20,811 nt of DNA from Oscillospiraceae bacterium. GTDB lineage: Bacteria; Bacillota; Clostridia; Oscillospirales; Oscillospiraceae. Location: positions 1 through 20,811 of the forward strand of contig JAITGH010000163.1 of assembly GCA_031280855.1 (NCBI GenBank), in the 5' to 3' direction. The notes below the pieces were generated by a model. It did not search any database. It was not told the origin of the DNA and saw nothing but the letters and a program-made list of their open reading frames with translations. Below are positions 5,707 to 12,881 of this stretch, in pieces. Both the position numbers and the translations under genes were made by a program. Position 1 is the stretch's first letter; every line of letters starts with the position of its first letter.

Positions 5707-8559
5707 CTAGTGTGTTGCGATCGGGTTAGCGCGGATCTCGTCAAGCTCGTCCTCGAGATCGGAGCCGAGGAAGTACTTCTGCGGAAGCAGCGACTCACCC
5801 TTCGCCTTACGCTCAAGCCCGTCCTTAATCTTCGCGGGCGTCGCGGGAAGCGCGTAGATCCGAACTCCGGACGCGTCGTTGATCGCGTTGATGACCGCCA
5901 TGTGACCGCTGGACTGGAAGCACTCCGAGCATCCGCTGGAACCGTGCGGACCGTGCGGTCGCGGATTCTCCAGGAACATCACGTTGAAGTCGTCCGGCAC
6001 CGTGTCGATCGTCGGAATCCCGCAGGACGCGATGTTGCTGTCGCGCTTCTCCGCGTTGTAGTTCTCGCTGAGTGCGAATCCGATCGAGTGCGACAGCCCG
6101 CCGTACGCCTGACCCTCGACCGCAAGCCGATTCCCAAGCACTCCCACGTCGCACGCGGTAGTGTAGCGCAACACGGTCGCTTTGCCGGTCTCCGCGTTGA
6201 CCTCGACAAGCGCGGTGTTAACGGCGTACATGAACGTGCGGTTCTTCTCGCCCTCGCCGGTGTTCGGGTCAAGCCCGAAATCAACGTCGACGTGCCCGAG
6301 GTGATCAACGTGCCCGAGGTACTTCGTCTCGATCCCCTCCGCCTTCATCTCGTCATAGGTGCGGAACGAGCCGTCAGGCTTACGCATCGCGGCAAGCAGC
6401 TTCGACGCAGCGTCAAGCGTCGCGTTACCCGCCATATAGTGTGAGCGCGAGGCGGCGGCGAGCCCCGTGTCCGGGCACTCCTTGCTGTCGTTCATCACAA
6501 GGCGCACTTGATCCGGGCGGAGCTTCAGCTCCTCCAGTGCCTTGAGCGTATGGGTCAACGCGCCGATATCGCCGCCCTGCCCCACGTCTTCCCACGTGTT
6601 GAAGTTAGTAACGGATCCGTCCGGATTGAGCTCCAGCGCGACTTCCGCCGCGTCGGGACGACCGATCGTCGCAAGGAAACCTCCAAGCGAGATCCCGACT
6701 CCGACCATGCGCCCGGACTTCTTCGCCGTCTCCGCCTCCGACTTGTACGCGTCGTACGTCGGCTTGATCATCTCGAGCAGCGTCGGGTAGACGTAGTCCA
6801 TGTACGGGCGCGAGTTAATCGTAGTATCTCCCGGACGCGCCGCGTTAATGTAGCGGAACTCCCACGGGTCGATCCCGGCTTTCTCGGCAAGCATGTCGAT
6901 GAGCGCCTCCGTCGTCGTGTAGATCTGCGGAGCGCCGAATCCGCGGTACGGGCAGTTGAACGCGTTGTTCGAGGAGCCGCCGCGAGCGAGTGCGCGAATC
7001 GCCGGGATATTGTAGCCGTGGAACCCGATACTGACGAGGTTCGCGAAGATGAGTCCCGCCGTACCCGCGTACGCGCCGTGGTCGAGCCCGACGTCGTACT
7101 CCGCCGCCACGATCTTGCCATCCTTATCGCACGCGAGCTGTCCGTTGGTGAACGTCGCGGAACGCTTACCCGTCATGTGGTTGAACTGCTCGTAAGTCAG
7201 CGTCATCGTGCACGGCAGTCCGTCCATCGCCTGCACTGCGGTGGCGACGATCGCGAACGTGTTCGTGCCGACGGAATAGCCGAACGCGCCTCCCACCGTG
7301 TTCTGGATCATGCGCAGGTTCTCCATCGGGATCCCGCACGCGGCCGCGACGGCCTCTCGAGTCTCCGTGATCGCCTGAGACTTACACTGGAGCGTCAGCA
7401 TACCGTCGGAGCCGATATAGCCCTGCAAGACGTCCGGCTCGATTGGCAAGTGCGGCTCATGCTGGCTGTGGAAGCTGCCGCTGACGGAGTATGCGGCGGA
7501 GTCGAAGCTGTCTTCGCTGACCTCGTTCTTGAACACGACTTGGCGCATGTAGACGTTCGGGATATTCTTGTGGATCTGCATGGCGGTCGGCATGGCGGAC
7601 TCGATGAACGTCTTGTACGCGGGCAGAAGCTCCAGGTCTTGCTTGACGAGTTTCGCGGCGGCTCTGGCGTGCTCCTCGGTATCGGCGCATACGACGGCGA
7701 GGCAATCGCCGCGGCGCACGATCTTGTCGCTGCAGATAACCGGGTAGTCGGTAACTCCGTTACCCTTCTGACGCGGCACGATGTGACCGAACGCAGTCGC
7801 GAGGTTGTTCGTACCCTTGACGTCTTTCGCGGTTAGCACCTTGTAGACTCCGGGCGCTTTCTCAGCGTCGGAAACGTCGATGCCTTTGATGTTCGCGTGG
7901 TCAACGTCGGAGATGACGACGGCGAGGTGCACGGTCTCTTGCGGGAACTTCAGTTTGAGGTCGTCGCCATAGTCTGCGGTACCGGTCGACTTTGCGACGG
8001 CGGTGGGACGCGGCAGCTTCGAGCCGTAGTAATCGGCGTTCGACTCATGCTTGTAGGTGATGTCGGCGAGCGATTTCTCACCGCGCATGACGGCCGCGGC
8101 CGCCCTAACGGCGTCCACGAGCGGCTTGTACCCTGTACAGCGGCAGACGTTACGGTGGGCGCGGAACCACTCCCGCACTTGCTCCCGCGTCGGAGCCGCG
8201 TTCTCTTGAAGCAACCCGTAAGCGGAGACGATGAACCCGGGCGAGCAGAATCCGCACTGTACGCCGCCGTAGGTTATCCACGCTTGCTGCAGCGGGTGGA
8301 GGTTCCTTGCGGAGCCGACGCCCTCAATGGTGATGATGTCGGAGAACTCCGGCACGTTCTTAACCTTCAGGTTACACGTGCGTACGACCTTTCCGTTGAG
8401 GATAACGGAGCACGCGCCGCAAACTCCGGTACCGCAGCCGACTTTGACTCCGGTAAGTCCGTGACGGCGAAGCGCGGTTGCGAGGCTGTCGTTCTCCGGG
8501 TCGCACACTACGAAGCGTTCGACGCCGTTGATGGTCAGCGAGATACGTTTTAGCTGCAT
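5707..8559 (-). CDS. Molybdenum hydroxylase (aldehyde oxidoreductase / xanthine dehydrogenase family), single chain
   Basis: A 950-residue protein, close to the 907 residues of Desulfovibrio gigas aldehyde oxidoreductase (Mop), with no FAD domain. Residues 1-70: plant-type [2Fe-2S] ferredoxin (C42, C47, C50, C62). Residues 85-155: second [2Fe-2S] domain (C102, C105, C139, C141). From about 190 on: the molybdopterin-binding domains, with VGGAFGYS, PYRGFGAPQ and VGQGGDIGALTHT loops. The segment that reads GVGE in typical members reads GCSE here; Glu879 is the expected catalytic base. The enzyme hydroxylates an aldehyde, purine or other N-heterocycle with water; the substrate cannot be told. Lacking FAD, it must pass electrons to a partner, presumably the next gene. 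An AAAGGA site precedes ATG 8559 and a consensus promoter lies at 8608-8636. Confidence 0.92.
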   Translation of the reverse strand: MQLKRISLTINGVERFVVCDPENDSLATALRRHGLTGVKVGCGTGVCGACSVILNGKVVRTCNLKVKNVPEFSDIITIEGVGSARNLHPLQQAWITYGGVQCGFCSPGFIVSAYGLLQENAAPTREQVREWFRAHRNVCRCTGYKPLVDAVRAAAAVMRGEKSLADITYKHESNADYYGSKLPRPTAVAKSTGTADYGDDLKLKFPQETVHLAVVISDVDHANIKGIDVSDAEKAPGVYKVLTAKDVKGTNNLATAFGHIVPRQKGNGVTDYPVICSDKIVRRGDCLAVVCADTEEHARAAAKLVKQDLELLPAYKTFIESAMPTAMQIHKNIPNVYMRQVVFKNEVSEDSFDSAAYSVSGSFHSQHEPHLPIEPDVLQGYIGSDGMLTLQCKSQAITETREAVAAACGIPMENLRMIQNTVGGAFGYSVGTNTFAIVATAVQAMDGLPCTMTLTYEQFNHMTGKRSATFTNGQLACDKDGKIVAAEYDVGLDHGAYAGTAGLIFANLVSIGFHGYNIPAIRALARGGSSNNAFNCPYRGFGAPQIYTTTEALIDMLAEKAGIDPWEFRYINAARPGDTTINSRPYMDYVYPTLLEMIKPTYDAYKSEAETAKKSGRMVGVGISLGGFLATIGRPDAAEVALELNPDGSVTNFNTWEDVGQGGDIGALTHTLKALEELKLRPDQVRLVMNDSKECPDTGLAAASRSHYMAGNATLDAASKLLAAMRKPDGSFRTYDEMKAEGIETKYLGHVDHLGHVDVDFGLDPNTGEGEKNRTFMYAVNTALVEVNAETGKATVLRYTTACDVGVLGNRLAVEGQAYGGLSHSIGFALSENYNAEKRDSNIASCGIPTIDTVPDDFNVMFLENPRPHGPHGSSGCSECFQSSGHMAVINAINDASGVRIYALPATPAKIKDGLERKAKGESLLPQKYFLGSDLEDELDEIRANPIATH

Positions 8560-8607
8560 AATAAGTATGTCCTTTCAGATATCGTCGTGGGTTTACTGCT
8601 TGACCCT

Positions 8608-8636
8608 ATTATACCACATATCCTCCGAAAAGTCAA
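8608..8636 (-). promoter_or_regulatory. Promoter of the molybdenum hydroxylase operon
   Basis: On the minus strand: TTGACT, exactly 17 bases, TATAAT, with a TGTGG extension just before the -10. The leader would be about 40 bases. The segment from the end of the spacer to the transcription start is nearly the same as in the promoter of the Cys-rich gene at 11876-11904. Confidence 0.85.
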
Positions 8637-8674
8637 GTTCTTTTCTCAAATCAGTCGACCGCTCGATTCCGGTC

Positions 8675-8703
8675 TTGACAACGGCGCGATGTTATGTTAT
8701 ACT
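8675..8703 (+). promoter_or_regulatory. Promoter of rrf2
   Basis: TTGACA 8675-8680, a 17-base spacer ending TATGT, TATACT 8698-8703. Transcription would start near 8710, so the whole palindromic element at 8721-8886 would be in the untranslated leader. Confidence 0.8.
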
Positions 8704-8720
8704 TCGTAGGTAAGGAATCG

Positions 8721-8886
8721 TAAGAGCCTCTTTAGCAACTTCGCGTGCTGTAGATTTTGAAAGCAAATTTATCAAATTCTAGGCGCGAGGAGGGAGAATA
8801 CTGCCGTATTTGACCGACGAGCAACGAAGAAGTTGGCAAATTGGCTCAAAAGATGCAGTGCGTCGAAATTGCTAAACAGGCTCTTA
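8721..8886. mobile_element. MITE-like palindromic element in the rrf2 leader
   Basis: The terminal 23 bases (8721-8743) are the inverted complement of 8864-8886 at 21 of 23 positions, with the shared core TTTAGCAA. Complementarity continues inward at a lower level (GTAGATTTTG against the complement of CAAAAGATGC, then ATTT/AAAT blocks), so the 166 bases fold into one long imperfect hairpin. Both ends show TA outside AGAGCC...GGCTCT, as expected for a TA target duplication of IS630/mariner-type mobilised elements. It has no coding capacity. It could instead be a structured RNA leader; its size, terminal repeats and lack of a U-tail favour a non-autonomous element. No second copy was seen in the window. 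Confidence 0.65.
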
Positions 8887-8904
8887 GCACAGTGAGAGGT
8901 ACCC

Positions 8905-9345
8905 ATGAAGATTTCGACCAAGGGGCGGTACGCCCTGCAAATGATGACGGATCTCGCGGAGCATAGCCGCGACGGCTTCGTCCCGCTGAAAGACGTTGCG
9001 GAGCGTCAGGGGATCAGCAAGAACTATCTTGAGCAGATAATAATGCAGCTTAACCGCGACACCGATTGGCTCGAGGCAACTCGAGGCTCGTCCGGAGGTT
9101 ACCGGCTGTCGAAAGCTCCGGAGCTTTACACGGTCGGCGACATCATGAGACTTACCGAGGGCAGCGTACTGCCGGACGAGTGCGAGATGTGCCACTCCAC
9201 CGATTGCAGCACTCACGGCGGACGGGCGTTGAAGGTCTGGCGCGGGCTCGACCGCGTCATGCGCGAGTACCTCGACGCGATAACGCTGCGCGACGTGCTG
9301 GACGGCAGCGAGACTCTGCGCTGCAGCGTTCCGAAGTCTCGGTAA
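8905..9345 (+). CDS. Rrf2-family transcriptional regulator, probable FeS sensor
   Basis: A 146-residue protein opening with MKISTKGRYAL, the signature start of Rrf2/IscR/CymR proteins. Residues 5-65 form the winged helix (ISKNYLEQII recognition helix, GSSGGYRLSK wing). Cysteines C93-x2-C96-x4-C101 lie where IscR and NsrR bind an FeS cluster, so it may sense iron-sulfur status, oxygen or NO. It is divergent from the molybdenum hydroxylase operon, which contains seven or more FeS sites, so regulation of that operon and of itself is plausible. GAGG at 8896-8899 sits 5 bases before ATG 8905. The leader is unusual in carrying a 166-bp palindromic element between promoter and start. Confidence 0.9.
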   Translation: MKISTKGRYALQMMTDLAEHSRDGFVPLKDVAERQGISKNYLEQIIMQLNRDTDWLEATRGSSGGYRLSKAPELYTVGDIMRLTEGSVLPDECEMCHSTDCSTHGGRALKVWRGLDRVMREYLDAITLRDVLDGSETLRCSVPKSR

Positions 9346-9359
9346 GCTTGCACCCTCAG

Positions 9360-9389
9360 AACATAAACTTGCGCTCGCAAAACATAAAC
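9360..9389 (+). repeat. Direct repeat flanking a small hairpin before pcrA
   Basis: AACATAAAC occurs at 9360-9368 and again at 9381-9389. Exactly between them is TTGCG-CT-CGCAA (9369-9380). It lies between rrf2 and the ribosome site of the helicase gene. Purpose unknown. Confidence 0.45.
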
Positions 9390-9404
9390 GATGGAGAATG
9401 AAAC

Positions 9405-11510
9405 ATGGCGGAAACACTAAACGCTCGATTCGCGTCCGCAAGGCGGAACGCGATACTAAGCGAGTTCGGGAACCTCAACGCGGATCAGCTGGAAGCCGTC
9501 GCGGCGACTCAGGGTCCATTGCTGCTGCTGGCGGGCGCGGGCTCCGGAAAGACTACCGTCGTCATCAATCGGATCGCGAACATATTAAAGTACGGACGCG
9601 CCACCGATAGCTCCGACGTGCCTGCGGATATCACGGACGAGGACGCGGACGCGCTCGAGTACCTCGCACTGCACCCTGACCCGGAGTGGCGCAAGCAGCG
9701 TGCGCCGCTGATGGAGCTTGAACCCGCGAAGCCGTGGCAGGTGCTTGCGATTACGTTCACGAACAAAGCGGCGAACGAGCTTAAGGAGCGGCTTGCGCGG
9801 ATGCTTGGCGCGGACGTGGCGTTGGACGTATGGGCGGCGACGTTCCACTCGATGTGCGTGCGAATCCTTCGGCGCGACGTCGACGCCGGAGGCGTCTGGA
9901 CTCGCAGCTTCACGATCTACGATACCGCCGATTGCCAGTCGCTGATCAAGCGGATCGTGAAGGATCTCGAGCTTGACGAGAAGAGCTTCGCGCCGCGCCA
10001 AGTAATGTCGGCGATCAGCCGTGCGAAGGACGAGGGCACCTCGCCCGAGGACTACGCGGACTCCGCAAGCGTTGCGAAAGACTTGCGCCGCAGGGATATC
10101 GGGCGCGTGTACCTCGAGTACTCGCGCCGCATGAGAAGCGCGAACGCGATGGATTTCGACGACCTGATCATGCAAACCGTGCGCATGTTCACGCAGTTCC
10201 CGCATATCCTCCAAAAGTGGCAGCATCAATTCCGCTATGTGATGGTGGACGAGTATCAGGACACCAGCAAGCTGCAATTCCGGCTGGTGAGCCTATTAAG
10301 CGGCGGACACGGGAACATCTGCGTCGTCGGCGACGAAGATCAAAGCATCTACCGATTTCGCGGCGCGACGATCGAGAACATACTCGGGTTCGACAAGCAG
10401 TTCAAGCATACGCGGGTTATCAGGCTGGAGCAAAACTATCGCTCGACGGAGACGATTCTGAACGCGGCGAACGCGGTGGTATCGGAGAACAGCGATCGGC
10501 TTGGCAAGAAGCTGTGGACGGAGAACGGCGCGGGCGAGCCGCTGTCGCTTCACATCGCACTCGACGAGCGCGGTGAGGCAGACTACATCGCGCTTCAGAT
10601 GATGAAACAGCAACGCGCCGGGCTCGCATTCCGCGATCTTGCGGTGCTGTACCGTACGAACGCGCAATCGCTCCAGCTGGAGCTTGCGATGAAGCGCAGC
10701 GCGATCCCCTACCGCGTGTACGGCGGTACGCGGTTCTTCGACCGTGCGGAGGTTAAGGACGTCGTGAGCTACCTTGCGGTAACCGCGAATCCCGATGACG
10801 ACGTGCGGCTGCTGCGGATCATCAACAATCCGCCGCGAGGCTTGGGCGCGAAGGCTATCGAGACGCTTGTCGAGATCGCTCGGGCGGAGTCGCTGCCGAT
10901 CTATGAGGTGCTGCGTAATGTGCTCGCCTATCCGGAGCTTAGCCGCTCCGCCGCGAAGCTTGCGAGCTTCACCGAGATAATCGAAGGGTTCCGCGAGAAA
11001 GCCTCGACCCTGCGTCCGGATCTGCTGTACGATGAGATCCTGCGCGGGTCGGGCTACATAGACATGCTGGACGCGAAGCCGAGCCTTGAAAATGAGACGC
11101 GTAAGGAGAACGTGCTGGAGCTTAAGACCTCGATCCTCGATTACGTCGCTCGGAACCCGGACGAGCCGAGTCTCTCGGCGTATCTTGACGAGATCGCGCT
11201 GTACACGGACATGGACAAATCGGACGGCAGCGACGACTGCGTGCAGCTCATGACGATTCACAGCGCCAAGGGTCTGGAGTTCCCGGTCGTATTCGTATGC
11301 GGAGCGGAGGACGGGATTTTCCCGGGACAGCGAGCGATCGGCGAGCCGGAGGAGATGTCGGAGGAGCGTCGGCTGTGCTACGTCGCGTTCACTCGAGCGA
11401 AGCGCAAGCTTTACGTGACTGCGGCGAAGCAGCGAATGCTCTACGGTAAGACGATGAACAACCCGCCGTCGCGGTTCTTGGACAGCATACTCGGCAGACA
11501 GCGCGAGTGA
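9405..11510 (+). CDS. pcrA: ATP-dependent DNA helicase, UvrD/PcrA type
   Basis: A 701-residue SF1A helicase that unwinds DNA 3'-to-5' in excision repair and removal of stalled complexes. Motifs seen: Q-motif region NLNADQLEAV, Walker A AGAGSGKT (43-50), ITFTNKAANE (Ia), VDEYQDT (281-287, II), GDEDQSIYRFRGA (309-321, III), LEQNYRSTETIL (IV), TIHSAKGLEFPVVF (V) and EERRLCYVAFTRA (VI). Compared with the usual PcrA, residues about 64-108 form an extra acidic segment between Walker A and motif Ia. The protein stops soon after motif VI, so it lacks the long C-terminal tail that binds RNA polymerase in Bacillus PcrA. GGAG at 9393-9396 is 8 bases before ATG 9405. It follows rrf2 by 59 bases and may be co-transcribed with it. 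Confidence 0.92.
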   Translation: MAETLNARFASARRNAILSEFGNLNADQLEAVAATQGPLLLLAGAGSGKTTVVINRIANILKYGRATDSSDVPADITDEDADALEYLALHPDPEWRKQRAPLMELEPAKPWQVLAITFTNKAANELKERLARMLGADVALDVWAATFHSMCVRILRRDVDAGGVWTRSFTIYDTADCQSLIKRIVKDLELDEKSFAPRQVMSAISRAKDEGTSPEDYADSASVAKDLRRRDIGRVYLEYSRRMRSANAMDFDDLIMQTVRMFTQFPHILQKWQHQFRYVMVDEYQDTSKLQFRLVSLLSGGHGNICVVGDEDQSIYRFRGATIENILGFDKQFKHTRVIRLEQNYRSTETILNAANAVVSENSDRLGKKLWTENGAGEPLSLHIALDERGEADYIALQMMKQQRAGLAFRDLAVLYRTNAQSLQLELAMKRSAIPYRVYGGTRFFDRAEVKDVVSYLAVTANPDDDVRLLRIINNPPRGLGAKAIETLVEIARAESLPIYEVLRNVLAYPELSRSAAKLASFTEIIEGFREKASTLRPDLLYDEILRGSGYIDMLDAKPSLENETRKENVLELKTSILDYVARNPDEPSLSAYLDEIALYTDMDKSDGSDDCVQLMTIHSAKGLEFPVVFVCGAEDGIFPGQRAIGEPEEMSEERRLCYVAFTRAKRKLYVTAAKQRMLYGKTMNNPPSRFLDSILGRQRE

Positions 11511-11522
11511 GGGTTCAGGGTT

Positions 11523-11578
11523 CGCGCCTGAGTTTACGCGCCTGAGTTTACGCGCCTGACGCCTCGCGCCTGAGTTTA
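11523..11578. repeat. Four tandem 14-bp repeats
   Basis: Unit CGCGCCTGAGTTTA at 11523-11536, 11537-11550 and 11565-11578; the third copy (11551-11564) differs in its last five bases (CGCCT). The array fills the gap after pcrA, and its last three bases form the stop codon (TAA on the minus strand) of the facing Cys-rich gene. Confidence 0.9.
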
Positions 11579-11845
11579 CGCGGGCGCGGTGGTGAGGTTG
11601 CGCTCACGGTAGTCGGCGTTGGAGGAGTCGGGTTCGGCGACGATGTTGGGGATAAGGCTGGCGGGCAGGAGTTTCAGCTTGGGCTCACGATCCGGGATTC
11701 GATTGTAGGGGTTATATTTGAATGAGCGGCACTTGTACCAGAGCCCGACTACGCCTCGGCTGCGGCACAGCACCTCCCCGTCGCCGATGCAGCAACCTTT
11801 GGAGCAGTACGAGCACGCGGGGTCGATGTCTCTCCTGAATAACAT
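11576..11845 (-). CDS. Conserved Cys-rich small protein of Clostridia, function unknown
   Basis: An 89-residue protein. Cysteines at C11, C14, C18, C19, C27 and C39 in CSYCSKGCC ... VLCRSRGVV ... KCRSFKYNPYNR give a metal-binding look. The pattern CxxC ... VLC-x-x-x-GVV ... CR-F-x-Y-x-P-x-x-R-x-P matches a small protein I recognise from many Clostridia, always unnamed. After about residue 55 the sequence is less typical and ends in LTTAPA, with the stop supplied by the tandem repeats. AGAGG 8 bases ahead supports ATG 11845 over the longer frame beginning at 11887, which would start inside the promoter. It has its own promoter at 11876-11904. Confidence 0.75.
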   Translation of the reverse strand: MLFRRDIDPACSYCSKGCCIGDGEVLCRSRGVVGLWYKCRSFKYNPYNRIPDREPKLKLLPASLIPNIVAEPDSSNADYRERNLTTAPA

Positions 11846-11875
11846 GGCAGTCACCTCTCTTATGTAGCTTACCCT

Positions 11876-11904
11876 ATTATAACACATATCGAGCGTTTTG
11901 TCAA
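11876..11904 (-). promoter_or_regulatory. Promoter of the Cys-rich gene
   Basis: On the minus strand: TTGACA, 17 bases ending TGTGT, TATAAT; fully consensus with TRTG extension. It shares 19 of 20 positions around its -10 with the hydroxylase promoter at 8608-8636. Confidence 0.88.
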
Positions 11905-12010
11905 GCTTTTCTTACAAGTTTATCGCAAGATTTTCCCGACATTCTTGACGCTCGGTCGACGAATTATGACAAAATGGGTGCAATTGTGACGTGTTATATA
12001 ATAAAACTAC

Positions 12011-12039
12011 TTGACAGCGGTGACATAATGTGTTATAAT
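12011..12039 (+). promoter_or_regulatory. Promoter of the stalk-domain protein gene
   Basis: TTGACA 12011-12016, 17 bases ending TGTGT, TATAAT 12034-12039. The leader is short and contains AAGGAGGT at 12055-12062. Confidence 0.88.
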
Positions 12040-12070
12040 GTGATGATAGATCATAAGGAGGTACATACAA

Positions 12071-12808
12071 ATGTACACGAAAAAACTAACCGCGCTGTTG
12101 CTTGCGTTGCTGTTGCTCGCGTCGCTGAGCCTGACGGCGTTAGCGGACGAAAACGACGCTCCCGACTCAGCCATCCCGTACGTCGCGGTATCCGCTCAGA
12201 AACTGGCAGTATACGGCAAAGATGTCGATGTATTCGCCGCGTACTACATCGCCCCGACCGCAGACGCGGACGGCGCGAACTACTTCAAGCTCCGCGATAT
12301 CCTCCAGCTGCTGAAGAACAAGGCAGATCTCAGCTATGACGAGGAAACCAACACGATCCTCTTGAGCTTAGGAGAGTGGTACAACCCAAATGGCACAGAA
12401 AGCACCGAGAAACCGGCAGAGTTCGACGCTTCAATGTGGGGCGGCGAGAGCAACGATGCTATCGAGCTCACCGCTGACTACTACGGAAACGGCACAACGC
12501 TAAGTCTAACAAGCGAGTACGACGGACTTGCTCCGATGTACAAGATTGGCGGCAGCAACTATATCCAGTTGAAAGCAATCCTTTCATTGCTATGGTGCTC
12601 TGCTGATTACGATGAATCCACAAGCACGATCCTAATCGATGCAGATGGGCAAATGGGCGACCCCGACGCTCCGCCCGAGTATTTTGGTGCCGGTGATACG
12701 TATCTTCCTGATGGCGGCGTACGTCCGAGTAATGACCCCGAGCCCGACGACTCGGCCGGCGAGGACGCGACTCCGACCGATCCGCCCGCCGGGCTGACTG
12801 TAGTGTAA
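12071..12808 (+). CDS. Secreted protein with two copper-amine-oxidase-N / stalk-like repeats
   Basis: A 245-residue protein. Residues 1-25 are a classical signal peptide (KK, Leu-rich core, ALA cleavage before D26) without a lipobox, so it should be exported. Two related repeats follow, about 70-99 (ANYFKLRDILQLL ... TNTILLSL) and 162-191 (SNYIQLKAILSLL ... TSTILID), in the style of the copper amine oxidase N-terminal (stalk) domain, often found in Firmicute surface proteins. Residues 196-245 are an acidic Asp/Pro-rich tail. No enzyme domain or cell-wall anchor is seen. A strong AAGGAGGT lies 8-9 bases before ATG 12071 and the promoter is consensus, so high expression is likely. The gene stands alone and ends at a strong terminator. 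Confidence 0.8.
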   Translation: MYTKKLTALLLALLLLASLSLTALADENDAPDSAIPYVAVSAQKLAVYGKDVDVFAAYYIAPTADADGANYFKLRDILQLLKNKADLSYDEETNTILLSLGEWYNPNGTESTEKPAEFDASMWGGESNDAIELTADYYGNGTTLSLTSEYDGLAPMYKIGGSNYIQLKAILSLLWCSADYDESTSTILIDADGQMGDPDAPPEYFGAGDTYLPDGGVRPSNDPEPDDSAGEDATPTDPPAGLTVV

Positions 12809-12825
12809 CTTTACAGACGGACAGC

Positions 12826-12854
12826 GACCCTCGAGCGTTCACCGCTCGAGGGTC
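12826..12854. terminator. Bidirectional terminator between convergent units
   Basis: A perfect 12-bp stem, GACCCTCGAGCG (12826-12837) with CGCTCGAGGGTC (12843-12854), loop TTCAC. It stands between the stop of the stalk-domain gene and the 3' end of gpsA, which face each other. The T-run is weak on both sides, but the placement and stem strength fit termination in both directions. Confidence 0.8.
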
Positions 12855-12881
12855 TTCCGATCGCCGGAATTCAGCCGGACG

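Larger units (their letters stand above)
8560..8904. other. Divergent control region between hydroxylase operon and rrf2
   Basis: A 345-base gene-free stretch. It contains back-to-back promoters (8608-8636 minus and 8675-8703 plus) with 38 bases between their -35 boxes, the natural place for an operator of the Rrf2 regulator encoded next door, and a 166-bp palindromic element (8721-8886) inside the rrf2 leader. I did not find a convincing Rrf2 half-site pair by eye. Confidence 0.7.

Noticed and set aside
6508..7836. 442-codon open frame on the plus strand inside the molybdenum hydroxylase gene
   Set aside because: It is the antisense of a clear gene in GC-rich DNA. The product is full of Arg, Val and Asp without any recognisable domain.
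5707..8559. Selenocysteine in the molybdenum hydroxylase system
   Set aside because: No in-frame TGA occurs within the hydroxylase reading frame; it is open to its TAG stop.
11523..11578. CRISPR-like array
   Set aside because: The repeats are contiguous 14-mers without spacers and there are no cas genes.
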